Part shown: positions 9,601 through 17,033 of the stretch, in pieces
Numbering within the stretch: position 1 is the stretch's first letter
Layout: each line of letters starts with the position of its first letter
NCBI GenBank assembly: GCA_910585825.1
Contig: CAJUEY010000001.1
Coordinates: 102,964-166,963, forward strand
Direction of reading: 5' to 3'
Length of the DNA stretch: 64,000 nucleotides
Source of the DNA: an uncultured Lachnospiraceae bacterium
GTDB lineage: Bacteria; Bacillota; Clostridia; Lachnospirales; Lachnospiraceae
The notes under the pieces: generated by a model
Told to the model about the DNA's origin: nothing
Database searches by the model: none
Seen by the model: only the letters and a program-made list of their open reading frames with translations
Made by a program: the position numbers and the translations under genes

Positions 9601-10138
9601 GTACTGCAAGATGCTGAATGAGGCGGTAAAAGAGGCAAAAGGAATCAAGACTTTTGAACATTATGAAACCTCTATTGACGTGGATATTGACGCTTATATT
9701 CCCGAAAATTATGTTCCAAACGAAACCCAGAAACTGGATCTGTATAAGCGGATTGCGGGCATTGAAAATAAAGAAGAGAAAGAAGAAATGCTGGAAGAAT
9801 TGATAGATCGTTTTGGAGATCCGCCAAAATCTGTGGAAAATCTTCTGATGCTGGCAGAATACAAATCCACTGCGCACAAATATTATTTCACAGAAGTGGC
9901 GCAGAAGGGAGAAGAAGTACGGTTTACACTGTTTGAACGGGCGAAGGTCAATCCGGCGAAAATACCGGAATTTGTGGCGCAGTATGGAGGAAAAATGAAA
10001 TTTTATGCGGATAAGAAACTGCCTTGTTTCGTTTATCTGCTGAAAATGAATTCCAGACAAAAAGAGACGGCTATGGAAGTGATCGAAAAAGTGCTTTTGA
10101 ATGCCAAGATGCTTTGCGAGGATTTAGAAGTGATTTGA
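6602..10138 (+). CDS. mfd: Transcription-repair coupling factor
   Basis: Mfd is a DNA translocase that removes RNA polymerase stalled at lesions and recruits UvrA. At 1178 residues it is full length. A UvrB-like N-terminal part is followed by the CarD-like RNA-polymerase interaction domain (about 495-560, ending with SSLYILATQLDMIQKY). The RecG-like helicase core has Walker A GDVGYGKTE near residue 653, a DEEQRFG box near 754, TATPIPRTL, and the RGRVGR motif near 924. The TRCF C-terminal domain covers the last 150 residues. A lysine-rich linker (EKKKKKKRKL) precedes the CarD-like domain. It starts one base after the pth stop. Confidence 0.97.
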   Translation: MRAFLEPLRSMEEISRLEAQLKKEPGIRMISGCIDSQKPHLMYGIGSDFQNKIIVTFHEQRAREIYEEYLFFDKSAVYYPAKDILFYQSDLRGNVLTRERISALRQIAEQNKVTLVTTYDALMNRMPGPEKFIRAVRNYSVGDEIDLEQFRRKLTGMGYEAVYQVETAGQFAIRGGIIDVFPLTEENPYRMELWGDEIDSLRSFDVESQRSIENMESIEIYPAAELILTDREKDAGVQRIREDADRLYHQYRKEMKTEEAARIKQASGEILEEILERAGIDGIDAYLTYFDQSCVSLLDYFEEKNTLIFLDEAGRCTERGRMTEQEFSESMKLRLEKGYILPGQMEALFTCEETAAKLQRRRCVSLAALEVRGGELAPLSCYGISARNIAAYNNSFELLVKDLNLYKKKNYGVILLSGSRTRAKRLAEDLMAEGLNSFYSEDYDHEVKPGEIMTIYGKVKKGYEYPLLSFAVISESDIFGKEKKKKKKRKLYEGDKISSFSELSIGDYVVHENHGLGIYRGIEKIEVEKTVKDYIRIEYDKGSSLYILATQLDMIQKYAKADAKKPKLNKLGGQEWHKTKTRVQGAVKEIAADLVALYAKRQQNEGYAYGADTVWQREFEEMFPFEETEDQEAAILATKRDMESKKIMDRLICGDVGYGKTEIAIRAAFKAVQEGKQVVYLVPTTILAQQHYNTFVQRMKDFPVTVDLLCRFKSTAEQKKTVAEIKRGMVDIVIGTHRVLSEDVVFKDLGLLIIDEEQRFGVVHKEKIKQMKYTVDVLTLTATPIPRTLHMSLIGIRDMSVLEEPPLDRLPIQTYVMEYNEEMVREAIARELARNGQVYYVFNRVKQIADVTAKIASLLPEACVEFAHGQMKERELENIMYRFINGEIDVLVSTTIIETGLDISNVNTMIIHDADNMGLSQLYQLRGRVGRSNRTSYAFLMYRRDKMLKEIAEKRLAAIKEYTDLGSGFKIAMRDLEIRGAGNLLGAKQHGHMAAVGYDLYCKMLNEAVKEAKGIKTFEHYETSIDVDIDAYIPENYVPNETQKLDLYKRIAGIENKEEKEEMLEELIDRFGDPPKSVENLLMLAEYKSTAHKYYFTEVAQKGEEVRFTLFERAKVNPAKIPEFVAQYGGKMKFYADKKLPCFVYLLKMNSRQKETAMEVIEKVLLNAKMLCEDLEVI

Positions 10139-10235
10139 AACCGGGAGGCAAACTGCGCTGTGTGAGATTACACATATAAATGGGTTTCATTTGGATACTG
10201 CTTGTCTGTGTATGCCATAACGGACAGATAGAAAA

Positions 10236-10269
10236 GGTGTAGAGCTTATGAGAATTTAAGCTCTACACC
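10236..10269. terminator. Bidirectional terminator between mfd and the zinc-ribbon gene
   Basis: GGTGTAGAGCTT (10236-10247) and AAGCTCTACACC (10258-10269) form a perfect 12-base stem with a 10-base loop. On the minus strand the hairpin is followed by CTTTTC, so it most likely ends the minus-strand pair at 10274-11439. It may also stop mfd transcripts, although the plus-strand side lacks a clear T-run. The rest of 10139-10235 holds only weak inverted repeats. Confidence 0.7.
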
Positions 10270-10273
10270 ATGT

Positions 10274-10519
10274 TTATGAAATTGTCTTGTCGGTGTTTGC
10301 TTTGCAGACAATGAGAATCAGGTCGCAATTTGGACAGTACCAGGCAGGTTGTTTTGTTATGCCGAATAGTTTGAGAGGTCCAATGCGAAAACCTTCTTTT
10401 TCTTTGGAGCCCCGGAAGAAAAGTTTATCACAGGACTGTCCTTTTGGAATCCATCTGACGCTTCCTCCTGTTGGAATAAATCCTTCTTTCATTTCATAGT
10501 TGCAATATTTACAAATCAT
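10274..10519 (-). CDS. Small zinc-ribbon protein (DUF6487-like)
   Basis: This 81-residue protein carries two CxxC pairs, Cys3/Cys6 and Cys62/Cys65, which suggest one zinc site. The opening MICKYCNYEMKEGFIPTGG and the closing WYCPNCDLILI resemble small Firmicute zinc-ribbon proteins of the DUF6487 type; that family assignment is from memory of the pattern. No signal peptide is seen. It begins eight bases after the stop of the upstream secreted-protein gene, so the two are co-transcribed. Function unknown. The pair is on the opposite strand to its neighbours and is more A+T-rich. Confidence 0.7.
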   Translation of the reverse strand: MICKYCNYEMKEGFIPTGGSVRWIPKGQSCDKLFFRGSKEKEGFRIGPLKLFGITKQPAWYCPNCDLILIVCKANTDKTIS

Positions 10520-10527
10520 ATAAACCT

Positions 10528-11439
10528 CTAATATTTTGTCCAGCCTGTTACGCTGTAGGAAGTATATCCAAATAATTTGTCGTGGAATAATACTGCAAGG
10601 GTTTGTGTTTTCCAGTCTTTGGCAACCAGACCTTCAAAATATTTTTCGTTTGTATGGTATCTGGTATCTGTTACAACATATTTATAACCTTTATAGGTTG
10701 TTTTGTGTGCAGAGTCTTTTGTATCGATTAGTTTCCATTTAAATGTGATTATTTTGCAGGCGACAGTTGTTGTTAACGGTTTTTTTATTGCTCCGCCTGT
10801 TACTGATATACCAGCAGCAATAAGGAGTCTGGTTATATACGAGGTTCCTGCAGGAGCTGCTAGTTCAGTTACGGAAACTAAAATAGTAACTAAGTCGACA
10901 ATTTTGCCTTTATATTTGTTAATCGTATAAGTGCCAGTACCGGTAGATTTTGTATATGAACATTTCATACTGTAATTGATCAGACCAGTATCTATTGCAG
11001 CGCGGTAATTAATTCTCCCTTTTTTTGTTTCCGTGGATGTTTTTGCCAGTGGCATAATAGAGGCTTCGTTTGATTCACAGTTTTCTGCTTTGGTAATATA
11101 ATCACTGGGATGAATGATATCTGTCGTTCTGCATCTATTGTTTTGTATTTCAGTTGATTTAAAATATTCACGGATAACGATATCATCCTGACCGTATGGC
11201 AGCGTGTTTTTTTGTGTCAGTATACCGTTTACATATTCTAAGAATATTCTGTCGCCTGTTTCGGTTTCATAATAATCAATTCTTGTATTGCCAAAGCTGC
11301 AGCTTCCTTCATTTTCGGTGATGTTCTTTTTTTCTTTTTCTGTTGATATATTGTTTGTAGAAGCAAAAACAGAGGCTGAGGAACTGCACAAAAAAGATAC
11401 TGTAAGTAATAAACTTATAATTTTTTTAAATTGTATCAT
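10528..11439 (-). CDS. Secreted protein of unknown function
   Basis: I do not recognise a family for this 303-residue protein. It has a clear signal peptide (basic start, hydrophobic core, SSASVFA cleavage region near residue 27). A Lys/Glu-rich segment follows, and then a soluble part with Tyr- and Thr-rich short strands. Residues of about 180-220 form a hydrophobic, Gly/Ala-rich stretch (IVDLVTILVSVTELAAPAG and RLLIAAGISVTGGA), which could be one or two amphipathic or membrane-inserting helices. The C-terminus is rich in aromatic residues. AAGGAG precedes the ATG. Base composition is lower in G+C than the surrounding genes, which hints at transfer. The zinc-ribbon gene follows directly. Confidence 0.6.
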   Translation of the reverse strand: MIQFKKIISLLLTVSFLCSSSASVFASTNNISTEKEKKNITENEGSCSFGNTRIDYYETETGDRIFLEYVNGILTQKNTLPYGQDDIVIREYFKSTEIQNNRCRTTDIIHPSDYITKAENCESNEASIMPLAKTSTETKKGRINYRAAIDTGLINYSMKCSYTKSTGTGTYTINKYKGKIVDLVTILVSVTELAAPAGTSYITRLLIAAGISVTGGAIKKPLTTTVACKIITFKWKLIDTKDSAHKTTYKGYKYVVTDTRYHTNEKYFEGLVAKDWKTQTLAVLFHDKLFGYTSYSVTGWTKY

Positions 11440-11552
11440 AAGAATCTCCTTTCGTTCAGTTGATAATTTTGAATGATATTGTATTTTTTAGTAGTCCTTT
11501 ACGTTGGTTTAGTATGTTTCTGATAATATTATACATGTGCAATACATAAATT

Positions 11553-11581
11553 ACATTAGCATACACAAATTGGATTGTCAA
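11553..11581 (-). promoter_or_regulatory. Promoter of the secreted-protein/zinc-ribbon pair
   Basis: On the minus strand a perfect TTGACA (11581-11576) and TAATGT (11558-11553) are separated by 17 bases. TAGCAT (11557-11562) and ATGCTA (11581-11586) form an inverted repeat spanning the promoter and could be an operator. The predicted leader is about 105 bases. Apart from this and the plus-strand promoter at 11881, the 519-base region 11440-11958 is A/T-rich with no gene that I can support. Confidence 0.6.
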
Positions 11582-11880
11582 TGCTAAAAATCTCAATATT
11601 GCATTTTATAGACAATGAAAGTTTTTACATAATATATTTGCCTGTAAGATAAATCAGATTTTATTTAACATAAAAAACTTTTACAGACAGGGTTATTGCA
11701 TTTCTGGTTTTGAAGGTTTTTGCCTTGCTGAAAATGAATTGCCTGATTTATAGAGACGAATATGAAAGAACACGAATATGATTTGACTGGAAGAAGTCTA
11801 AATGCAAGAAGAAACTGTATTTTAAGTATTCGATGGTCTTCAGGATTTTTAGAAAAAAATTGAAAAAACAGTGAAAAATC

Positions 11881-11909
11881 TTGCGGCATACCGAAAAAAG
11901 CACTATAAT
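11881..11909 (+). promoter_or_regulatory. Promoter of the PrsA-like lipoprotein gene
   Basis: TTGCGG (11881-11886) and a perfect TATAAT (11904-11909) are spaced by exactly 17 bases. A six-base hairpin, CCAGTC/GACTGG (11921-11937), lies just after the expected start of the transcript. Confidence 0.7.
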
Positions 11910-11958
11910 AGAAAAAGCGACCAGTCGAGAAGACTGGAATGGATTGTAGGAGGAACAT

Positions 11959-13101
11959 ATGAAAAGTAAAAAAATAGCGACACTGCTGTGCGCCACAGCG
12001 GCGTTAATGGGGATGACGATAGGCGGATGCGGTAATACGATCAACGACAATGCAGTATTTGCGACATTAGATGATACAACAATTACAATGGGAGTTGCGA
12101 ACTTCTTTGCGAAATATCAGCAGGCAGTATATGATTCTTATTATCTGTCTTATTTCGGCGAAGATATGTGGAATAATGATCTGTACGGCAATGGAAATAC
12201 ATTGACGCAGGATGTGAAAGAAGAAGTTGCAGAAAATCTTCAGGAGATGTACCTGTTAAAGGCGCATATGGAGAAATACGATATTTCCATAAGCGAGGAT
12301 GAGGAAACGGCAATTGCAAAAGCAGCAGATGAATTTATTGCATCCAATTCCAAAGAGGCGATTAAACAAATCGGCGCAGAGAATAAAGAAAATGTTATGG
12401 AAATGCTTCGCTTGAATACGATTCAAACGAAAATGCATGAGCGGATTATTCAGGATGCGGATATAGAAGTGACAGACGAAGAAGCGGCGCAGAGGACATT
12501 TAGTTATCTGTATATCGATTCTACCGGATATACGGATGAGGAGTCCAATCGTGTGGAATATACGGAAGATGAAAAAGCAGGTTTGAAGGCGGCGGCAGAA
12601 TTAGTTGCTGCAGCAGAGGATTTTGATACCGCAGTAACAGATGCGGGATATACGGCAAGCACACTTTCTTACGGCTCGGCGGAAGACGAAGATGCTACCT
12701 TGGATAAGGCTGTTTTAGAGGCGGCAGACAAGCTGAAAGAGGGCGAAGTTTCCGAGGTTATTGAAACAGACAGCGCTTATTATGTAGTGCGTTTGGACAG
12801 CGAACATGATGAAAAGGCAACTGCTGCTAAGAAGGAAGAGCTGATTTCCGAAAAAGAAGAAGCTTATTATGATGATGTCTTAGCCGGATGGAAAGAGGAA
12901 TCTTCCTGGGAAATTAATGAAGACGAATGGGCAAAAGTAACATTTGAAGATCATTTTGCAGCGCCTCAGGCAGAAGACACAGAAGTACCGGAAGAGGAAA
13001 CTACGCCGCAGGCTCCGCAGGAGGATACGGAAACTGAGGAAACTACACCGCAGGCTCCGCAGGAGGACACGGAAGCTGTCGAAGGAACAGAAGCAGAATA
13101 A
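11959..13101 (+). CDS. PrsA/SurA-like peptidyl-prolyl isomerase lipoprotein
   Basis: The N-terminus is a lipoprotein signal with lipobox IGGC (Cys at residue 24), so the protein is anchored outside the membrane. It has a SurA-type helical N-terminal region and a C-terminal stretch resembling a divergent parvulin domain (LKEGEVSEVIETDSAYYVVRLDSE). Such proteins help fold exported proteins. The 380-residue chain is very acidic and ends in a Pro/Glu/Thr-rich tail containing two near-identical repeats. AGGAGG precedes the ATG. In related Clostridia such a gene often follows mfd; here the minus-strand pair separates them. Enzymatic activity is not proven by sequence. Confidence 0.8.
   Translation: MKSKKIATLLCATAALMGMTIGGCGNTINDNAVFATLDDTTITMGVANFFAKYQQAVYDSYYLSYFGEDMWNNDLYGNGNTLTQDVKEEVAENLQEMYLLKAHMEKYDISISEDEETAIAKAADEFIASNSKEAIKQIGAENKENVMEMLRLNTIQTKMHERIIQDADIEVTDEEAAQRTFSYLYIDSTGYTDEESNRVEYTEDEKAGLKAAAELVAAAEDFDTAVTDAGYTASTLSYGSAEDEDATLDKAVLEAADKLKEGEVSEVIETDSAYYVVRLDSEHDEKATAAKKEELISEKEEAYYDDVLAGWKEESSWEINEDEWAKVTFEDHFAAPQAEDTEVPEEETTPQAPQEDTETEETTPQAPQEDTEAVEGTEAE
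12994..13077 (+). repeat. Two 42-base tandem repeats in the lipoprotein tail
   Basis: Bases 12994-13035 and 13036-13077 are near-identical copies (three differences) encoding EETTPQAPQEDTE-type units. The array lies within the extracellular tail and could vary in copy number. Confidence 0.85.
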
Positions 13102-13150
13102 CAGAATCAGAAATTATATGCTGTATGCGGGGATAACAGAATATCTTCGC

Positions 13151-13211
13151 GTGCAGCATTTTTTATCTCATGAGAAGTCGTTCTTGACTTATAGAATAAA
13201 AAATGCTGCAC
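13151..13211. repeat. Long inverted repeat with nested hairpins before the ABC exporter
   Basis: A perfect 16-base inverted repeat (13151-13166 and 13196-13211) starts GTGCAGCA and continues into a T-run/A-run. The 29-base interior holds the palindrome CTCATGAG and a second stem AAGTC/GACTT. It lies between the lipoprotein stop and the ABC gene ribosome site. It could be a terminator, an mRNA-stability element or a remnant of a mobile repeat. Confidence 0.75.
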
Positions 13212-13243
13212 ATGGAAATAAAATCTTTACAAGGAGAAAGACT

Positions 13244-15049
13244 GTGAGACGATTATTGGTTTATTTAAAAGCTTATAAAAAAGAATGTGTTCTTGCGCCC
13301 CTGTTTAAGATGTTAGAGGCAGTTTTTGAACTATTTGTACCCCTTGTGATGGCGGCAATCATAGATGTGGGAATTGCAGAGAAAGATATTTCCTACATTA
13401 TTAGAATGTGCATGGTTATGGTGGCGTTAGGACTGGTGGGGCTTATTTGTTCTGTAACGGCGCAGTATTTTTCTGCAAAAGCGGCGGCGGGATTTGGAAC
13501 GAACGTGCGGCATGCATTGTTTGACCATATTCAGAAATTTTCTTTTAGCAGTCTGGACAGAATCGGAACCTCTACGCTGATTACACGGATGACCAGTGAT
13601 ATCAATCAGGCGCAGAACGGAGTGAACATGGTTCTACGGCTGTTTTTAAGATCTCCGTTTGTTGTGGTGGGAGCAATGGTCATGGCGTTCACCATAGATG
13701 TAAAGTCGGCTCTTCTTTTTGTCGTTACGATACCGCTGCTGTCCGTTGTGGTATTTGGAGTGATGTATGTCTGCATTCCTTTGTATAAAAAAGTGCAGAG
13801 CCGGTTGGACGCAGTGACGCTTCATACCAGAGAAAATCTTACCGGAGTGCGGGTAATCCGCGCTTTTCATCTGGAACAAAAAGAAGAAAAAGAATTTCAG
13901 GAAAAAAATCAGGAGCTTGCCAAAATGCAGATGTTTGTGGGCAGAATCTCCGGACTGATGAATCCTGTCACCTATGTGGTGATCAATGGAATAACGGCAT
14001 ATCTGCTTTATGTAGGAGCTCTGCAGGTAGACCATGGGATCATTACCCAGGGAGAAGTCGTCGCCCTGGTAAATTATATGGGGCAGATTTTGGTGGAGCT
14101 GATTAAGTTTGCCAATCTGATTGTTACAGTGACGAAGGGCATCGCCTGCGGCAACCGGATTGCAGGCGTGTTAGAGCTGCCGGAGGGAGAACGGGAAATT
14201 TCATATGCCCATACAGAGGATGCACCGCAGACAGAAAATGAAATGGTATCATTTTCTCATGTGGGGCTGACCTATGAACAGGCGGGGGCTGAGTCCCTGA
14301 CAGATATCACTTTTACTGCCAAAAAGGGGGAAACCATAGGCGTGATTGGCGGTACCGGTTCAGGAAAAAGCTCTCTGGTTCATCTGATTCCCGGATTTTA
14401 CCCTCATACCAGCGGAAACATCCGAATTGACGGAAAAAACATAGAAGAATACACAAAAGAAGAACTGCGGCAAAAAGTAGGAATTGTAATGCAGAAAGCA
14501 GTTTTGTTTAAAGGCAGCATTCGGGAAAATCTGCTTTGGGGAAATCTTAAGGCAGATGATAAGGAGCTGAAAGAGGCGCTTCAGACAGCCCGGGCATGGG
14601 AAGTTGTGGAAGGGAAAGAAGGCGGTCTGTCAGCACAGGTGGCCCAGGGTGGAAAGAATTTTTCCGGAGGGCAGAAACAGAGGCTGACGATTGCCAGGGC
14701 GCTGGTGCGAAAGCCGGAGATTCTGATTTTGGATGACAGCGCGTCGGCCCTGGATTATGCAACAGACGCCGCCCTGCGGAGGGCCATTGCCGGAATGAAA
14801 GAACAGCCGACGGTATTTATCGTATCCCAAAGAGCATCTTCCATTCAATATGCAGATCAGATTCTGGTGCTTGACGACGGAGAACTGGCGGGTATTGGAA
14901 CTCATGAAACACTGCTGAAAAGCTGCAGTGTATATCAGGAAATTTACTATTCACAGTTTCCGGAAAAAAGAACGGTAAGGAGGAGCGCTTATGACGGAAA
15001 AAAAAGACAGCCAGACGACGATTTTGAAAAAACTGTTTCGATATATTAA
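13244..15049 (+). CDS. ABC exporter half-transporter, degenerate-site subunit
   Basis: This is a fused membrane/ATPase subunit of the multidrug-exporter type (about 601 residues): six membrane helices in the first 320 residues, then an ATPase domain with Walker A GGTGSGKSS, signature FSGGQKQR and Walker B ILILDD. The residue after Walker B is Asp instead of the usual catalytic Glu, the mark of the non-hydrolysing site in heterodimeric exporters such as BmrC or TM287. The start is GTG at 13244, seven bases after AAGGAG; the frame stays open further upstream but without support. The last 59 bases overlap the partner gene at 14991. Substrate unknown. Confidence 0.9.
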   Translation: MRRLLVYLKAYKKECVLAPLFKMLEAVFELFVPLVMAAIIDVGIAEKDISYIIRMCMVMVALGLVGLICSVTAQYFSAKAAAGFGTNVRHALFDHIQKFSFSSLDRIGTSTLITRMTSDINQAQNGVNMVLRLFLRSPFVVVGAMVMAFTIDVKSALLFVVTIPLLSVVVFGVMYVCIPLYKKVQSRLDAVTLHTRENLTGVRVIRAFHLEQKEEKEFQEKNQELAKMQMFVGRISGLMNPVTYVVINGITAYLLYVGALQVDHGIITQGEVVALVNYMGQILVELIKFANLIVTVTKGIACGNRIAGVLELPEGEREISYAHTEDAPQTENEMVSFSHVGLTYEQAGAESLTDITFTAKKGETIGVIGGTGSGKSSLVHLIPGFYPHTSGNIRIDGKNIEEYTKEELRQKVGIVMQKAVLFKGSIRENLLWGNLKADDKELKEALQTARAWEVVEGKEGGLSAQVAQGGKNFSGGQKQRLTIARALVRKPEILILDDSASALDYATDAALRRAIAGMKEQPTVFIVSQRASSIQYADQILVLDDGELAGIGTHETLLKSCSVYQEIYYSQFPEKRTVRRSAYDGKKRQPDDDFEKTVSIY

Positions 15050-16748
15050 AAAATATATGTTTCTTATCATCCTGTCCCTTTTGTTTGCCGCAGTATCCTC
15101 TGTTTTGGCTTTGTATGTGCCGATTCTGACGGGCCGTGCCATTGACGGTATCATAGGAAAAAACAATGTGGATTTTGCGGGCATTTTTGCAGTGATTCGC
15201 CGGATGATTCTTGTTGTGGCGATTACAGCGGCGGCCCAGTGGTTTATGAATATCTGCAACAACCGGATTACCTATCAGATTGTACGGGATCTTCGGGAAG
15301 ATGCATTTGCCAAAATCGAGATCCTTCCGCTGAAATACCTGGATGCGCATTCTCATGGAGAATTGGTAAGCCGTATCATTGCAGATGCAGATCAGGTGGC
15401 AGAAGGGCTTTTGATGGGATTTACCCAATTGTTCACAGGGGTGATTACAATTTTGGGCACACTTTGTTTTATGGTGGGCATTCAGTATAAAATTGCCATT
15501 GTAGTCATCTGCATTACGCCGGCGTCCCTTTTTGCAGCGGCTTTTATTGCAAAACGGACATTTACCATGTTCAAAATGCAGTCGGAAACAAGAGGGGAAC
15601 AGACGGCTCTTGTGGAAGAGATGGTTGCCAATCAGAAAGTAGTGCAGGCTTTTGGGCGGGAGGAAGAAGTGATGCGCCGCTTTGATGAGATCAACAGCCG
15701 ATTGCAGACATGTTCCTTAAAGGCGACATTTTTTTCCTCTCTGACCAATCCGTGTACCCGGTTTGTCAACAGCCTGGTTTATACAGGCGTGGGGATTTTT
15801 GGAGCTTTATCTGCAGTCGGCGGAGGGATCAGCGTCGGACAGCTTGCCAGCTTTTTAAGCTATGCCAATCAATATACAAAACCTTTTAATGAAATTTCAG
15901 GGGTTGTGACAGAATTGCAGAATGCCCTGGCCTGCGCCGGAAGACTGCTGGAATTGATTTGCGAAACCCCTCAGAAAAAAGAAGATACAGATGCTGTTGT
16001 ATTAAAAGACGCCAAAGGCAGCGTCGCTTTAGAGCGGGTGGATTTTTCCTATACAAAAGAACAGCCATTGATTGAAAATTTCAATCTGCAGGTAATGCCG
16101 GGACAGCGGGCGGCCATTGTCGGCCCTACCGGCTGCGGCAAGACAACGCTGATCAATCTTTTGATGCGGTTTTATGATGTGGATGGAGGATGCATCCGGG
16201 TGGATGGAGAAGATATCCGTCATTTGACCAGAAAAAGCCTTCGTACTTCCTATGGCATGGTGCTGCAGGAGACGTGGCTTAGAGAAGGCACTATATTGGA
16301 AAATATTCGTATGGGGGCGGAGGATGCCTCCAGAGAAGAGGTAATTGGAGCTGCAAAGGCATCCCATGCCCACAGTTTTATTAAGCGGCTGCCGAAGGGA
16401 TACGATACAAGGATTACCGAAGAGGGAGGAGGGCTGTCCCAGGGGCAAAAACAGCTTTTGTGCATTGCCAGAGTCATGTTGTCCCTGCCGCCCATGCTGA
16501 TTTTGGATGAGGCGACCTCTTCCATTGATACTCGTACAGAACAGAAGATTCAGCAGGCATTTGCCAAAATGATGGAGGGAAGAACCAGTTTTATCGTAGC
16601 GCACCGTCTTTCCACCGTCAAAGAGGCGGATATTATTCTTGTTATGAAAGACGGACATATTTTAGAACAGGGAAATCACGAATCGCTGTTAGAAAGACAG
16701 GGCTTTTATGCGGAGCTTTACAACAGCCAGTTCATTCAGTCGGAATAA
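14991..16748 (+). CDS. ABC exporter half-transporter, catalytic-site subunit
   Basis: This 585-residue partner has the same layout: membrane domain (residues of about 15-310) and ATPase domain with Walker A GPTGCGKTT and Walker B MLILDEATSSID, carrying the normal catalytic Glu. Its signature motif is LSQGQ in place of LSGGQ. In a heterodimer that altered signature faces the degenerate Walker site of the first subunit, so both defects fall in one ATP site, as known for this class. AGGAGG precedes the ATG, inside the end of the first gene. The two must act together; substrate (drug, lipid or peptide) cannot be told from sequence. Confidence 0.9.
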   Translation: MTEKKDSQTTILKKLFRYIKKYMFLIILSLLFAAVSSVLALYVPILTGRAIDGIIGKNNVDFAGIFAVIRRMILVVAITAAAQWFMNICNNRITYQIVRDLREDAFAKIEILPLKYLDAHSHGELVSRIIADADQVAEGLLMGFTQLFTGVITILGTLCFMVGIQYKIAIVVICITPASLFAAAFIAKRTFTMFKMQSETRGEQTALVEEMVANQKVVQAFGREEEVMRRFDEINSRLQTCSLKATFFSSLTNPCTRFVNSLVYTGVGIFGALSAVGGGISVGQLASFLSYANQYTKPFNEISGVVTELQNALACAGRLLELICETPQKKEDTDAVVLKDAKGSVALERVDFSYTKEQPLIENFNLQVMPGQRAAIVGPTGCGKTTLINLLMRFYDVDGGCIRVDGEDIRHLTRKSLRTSYGMVLQETWLREGTILENIRMGAEDASREEVIGAAKASHAHSFIKRLPKGYDTRITEEGGGLSQGQKQLLCIARVMLSLPPMLILDEATSSIDTRTEQKIQQAFAKMMEGRTSFIVAHRLSTVKEADIILVMKDGHILEQGNHESLLERQGFYAELYNSQFIQSE

Positions 16749-16781
16749 AAATCATCCGTATTGCATGAAACGGAGTATGTT

Positions 16782-16922
16782 ATGAGTGATTTTGCAGATA
16801 CTGTAACAAAAGAGGCGGAAACGAATATAATATATGTAACAAAAGGGGGCTGCCGTATGGTAAATTTACCAAAAAGCAGCATAGTAAATATTACCAAAAT
16901 GTTAAACTTGTTACATATGTAG
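16782..16922 (+). CDS. Possible 46-residue peptide upstream of murA
   Basis: An ATG at 16782 lies six bases after CGGAG and opens 46 codons (MSDFADTVTKEAETNIIYVT, then a Lys- and Leu-containing half). It overlaps a block of short direct and inverted repeats and ends eight bases before the murA -35. It could be a real small protein, a leader peptide or chance. No homologue is recognised. Confidence 0.25.
   Translation: MSDFADTVTKEAETNIIYVTKGGCRMVNLPKSSIVNITKMLNLLHM
16859..16895. promoter_or_regulatory. Palindromic repeat pair upstream of the murA promoter
   Basis: GGTAAATTTACC (16859-16870) is a perfect 12-base palindrome. A related AGTAAATATTACC lies at 16883-16895, and both are followed by AAAA. 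TGTAACAAAAG occurs twice just upstream (16802-16812 and 16835-16845), and an inverted CTTGTTACAT follows near 16908. The arrangement looks like operator DNA, but no regulator is known. Confidence 0.4.
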
Positions 16923-16929
16923 AAAAATC

Positions 16930-16959
16930 TTGACAAAGGAAAGTCTATGTCACTATAAT
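16930..16959 (+). promoter_or_regulatory. murA promoter
   Basis: Perfect TTGACA (16930-16935) and perfect TATAAT (16954-16959) with an 18-base spacer. The predicted leader is about 68 bases. Confidence 0.8.
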
Positions 16960-17033
16960 TATTATTTGTATTAAAGATTAAAAGAATATGAAAAAGCGAA
17001 ATTGCAATTGATTGTTGAACATAGAGGTGCGAT

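Noticed and set aside
12944..13243. Extension of the first ABC exporter gene by 100 codons upstream
   Set aside because: The extra part overlaps the lipoprotein gene in another frame, is extremely Arg/Lys-rich low-complexity sequence and has no ribosome site. AAGGAG lies at the right distance from GTG 13244.
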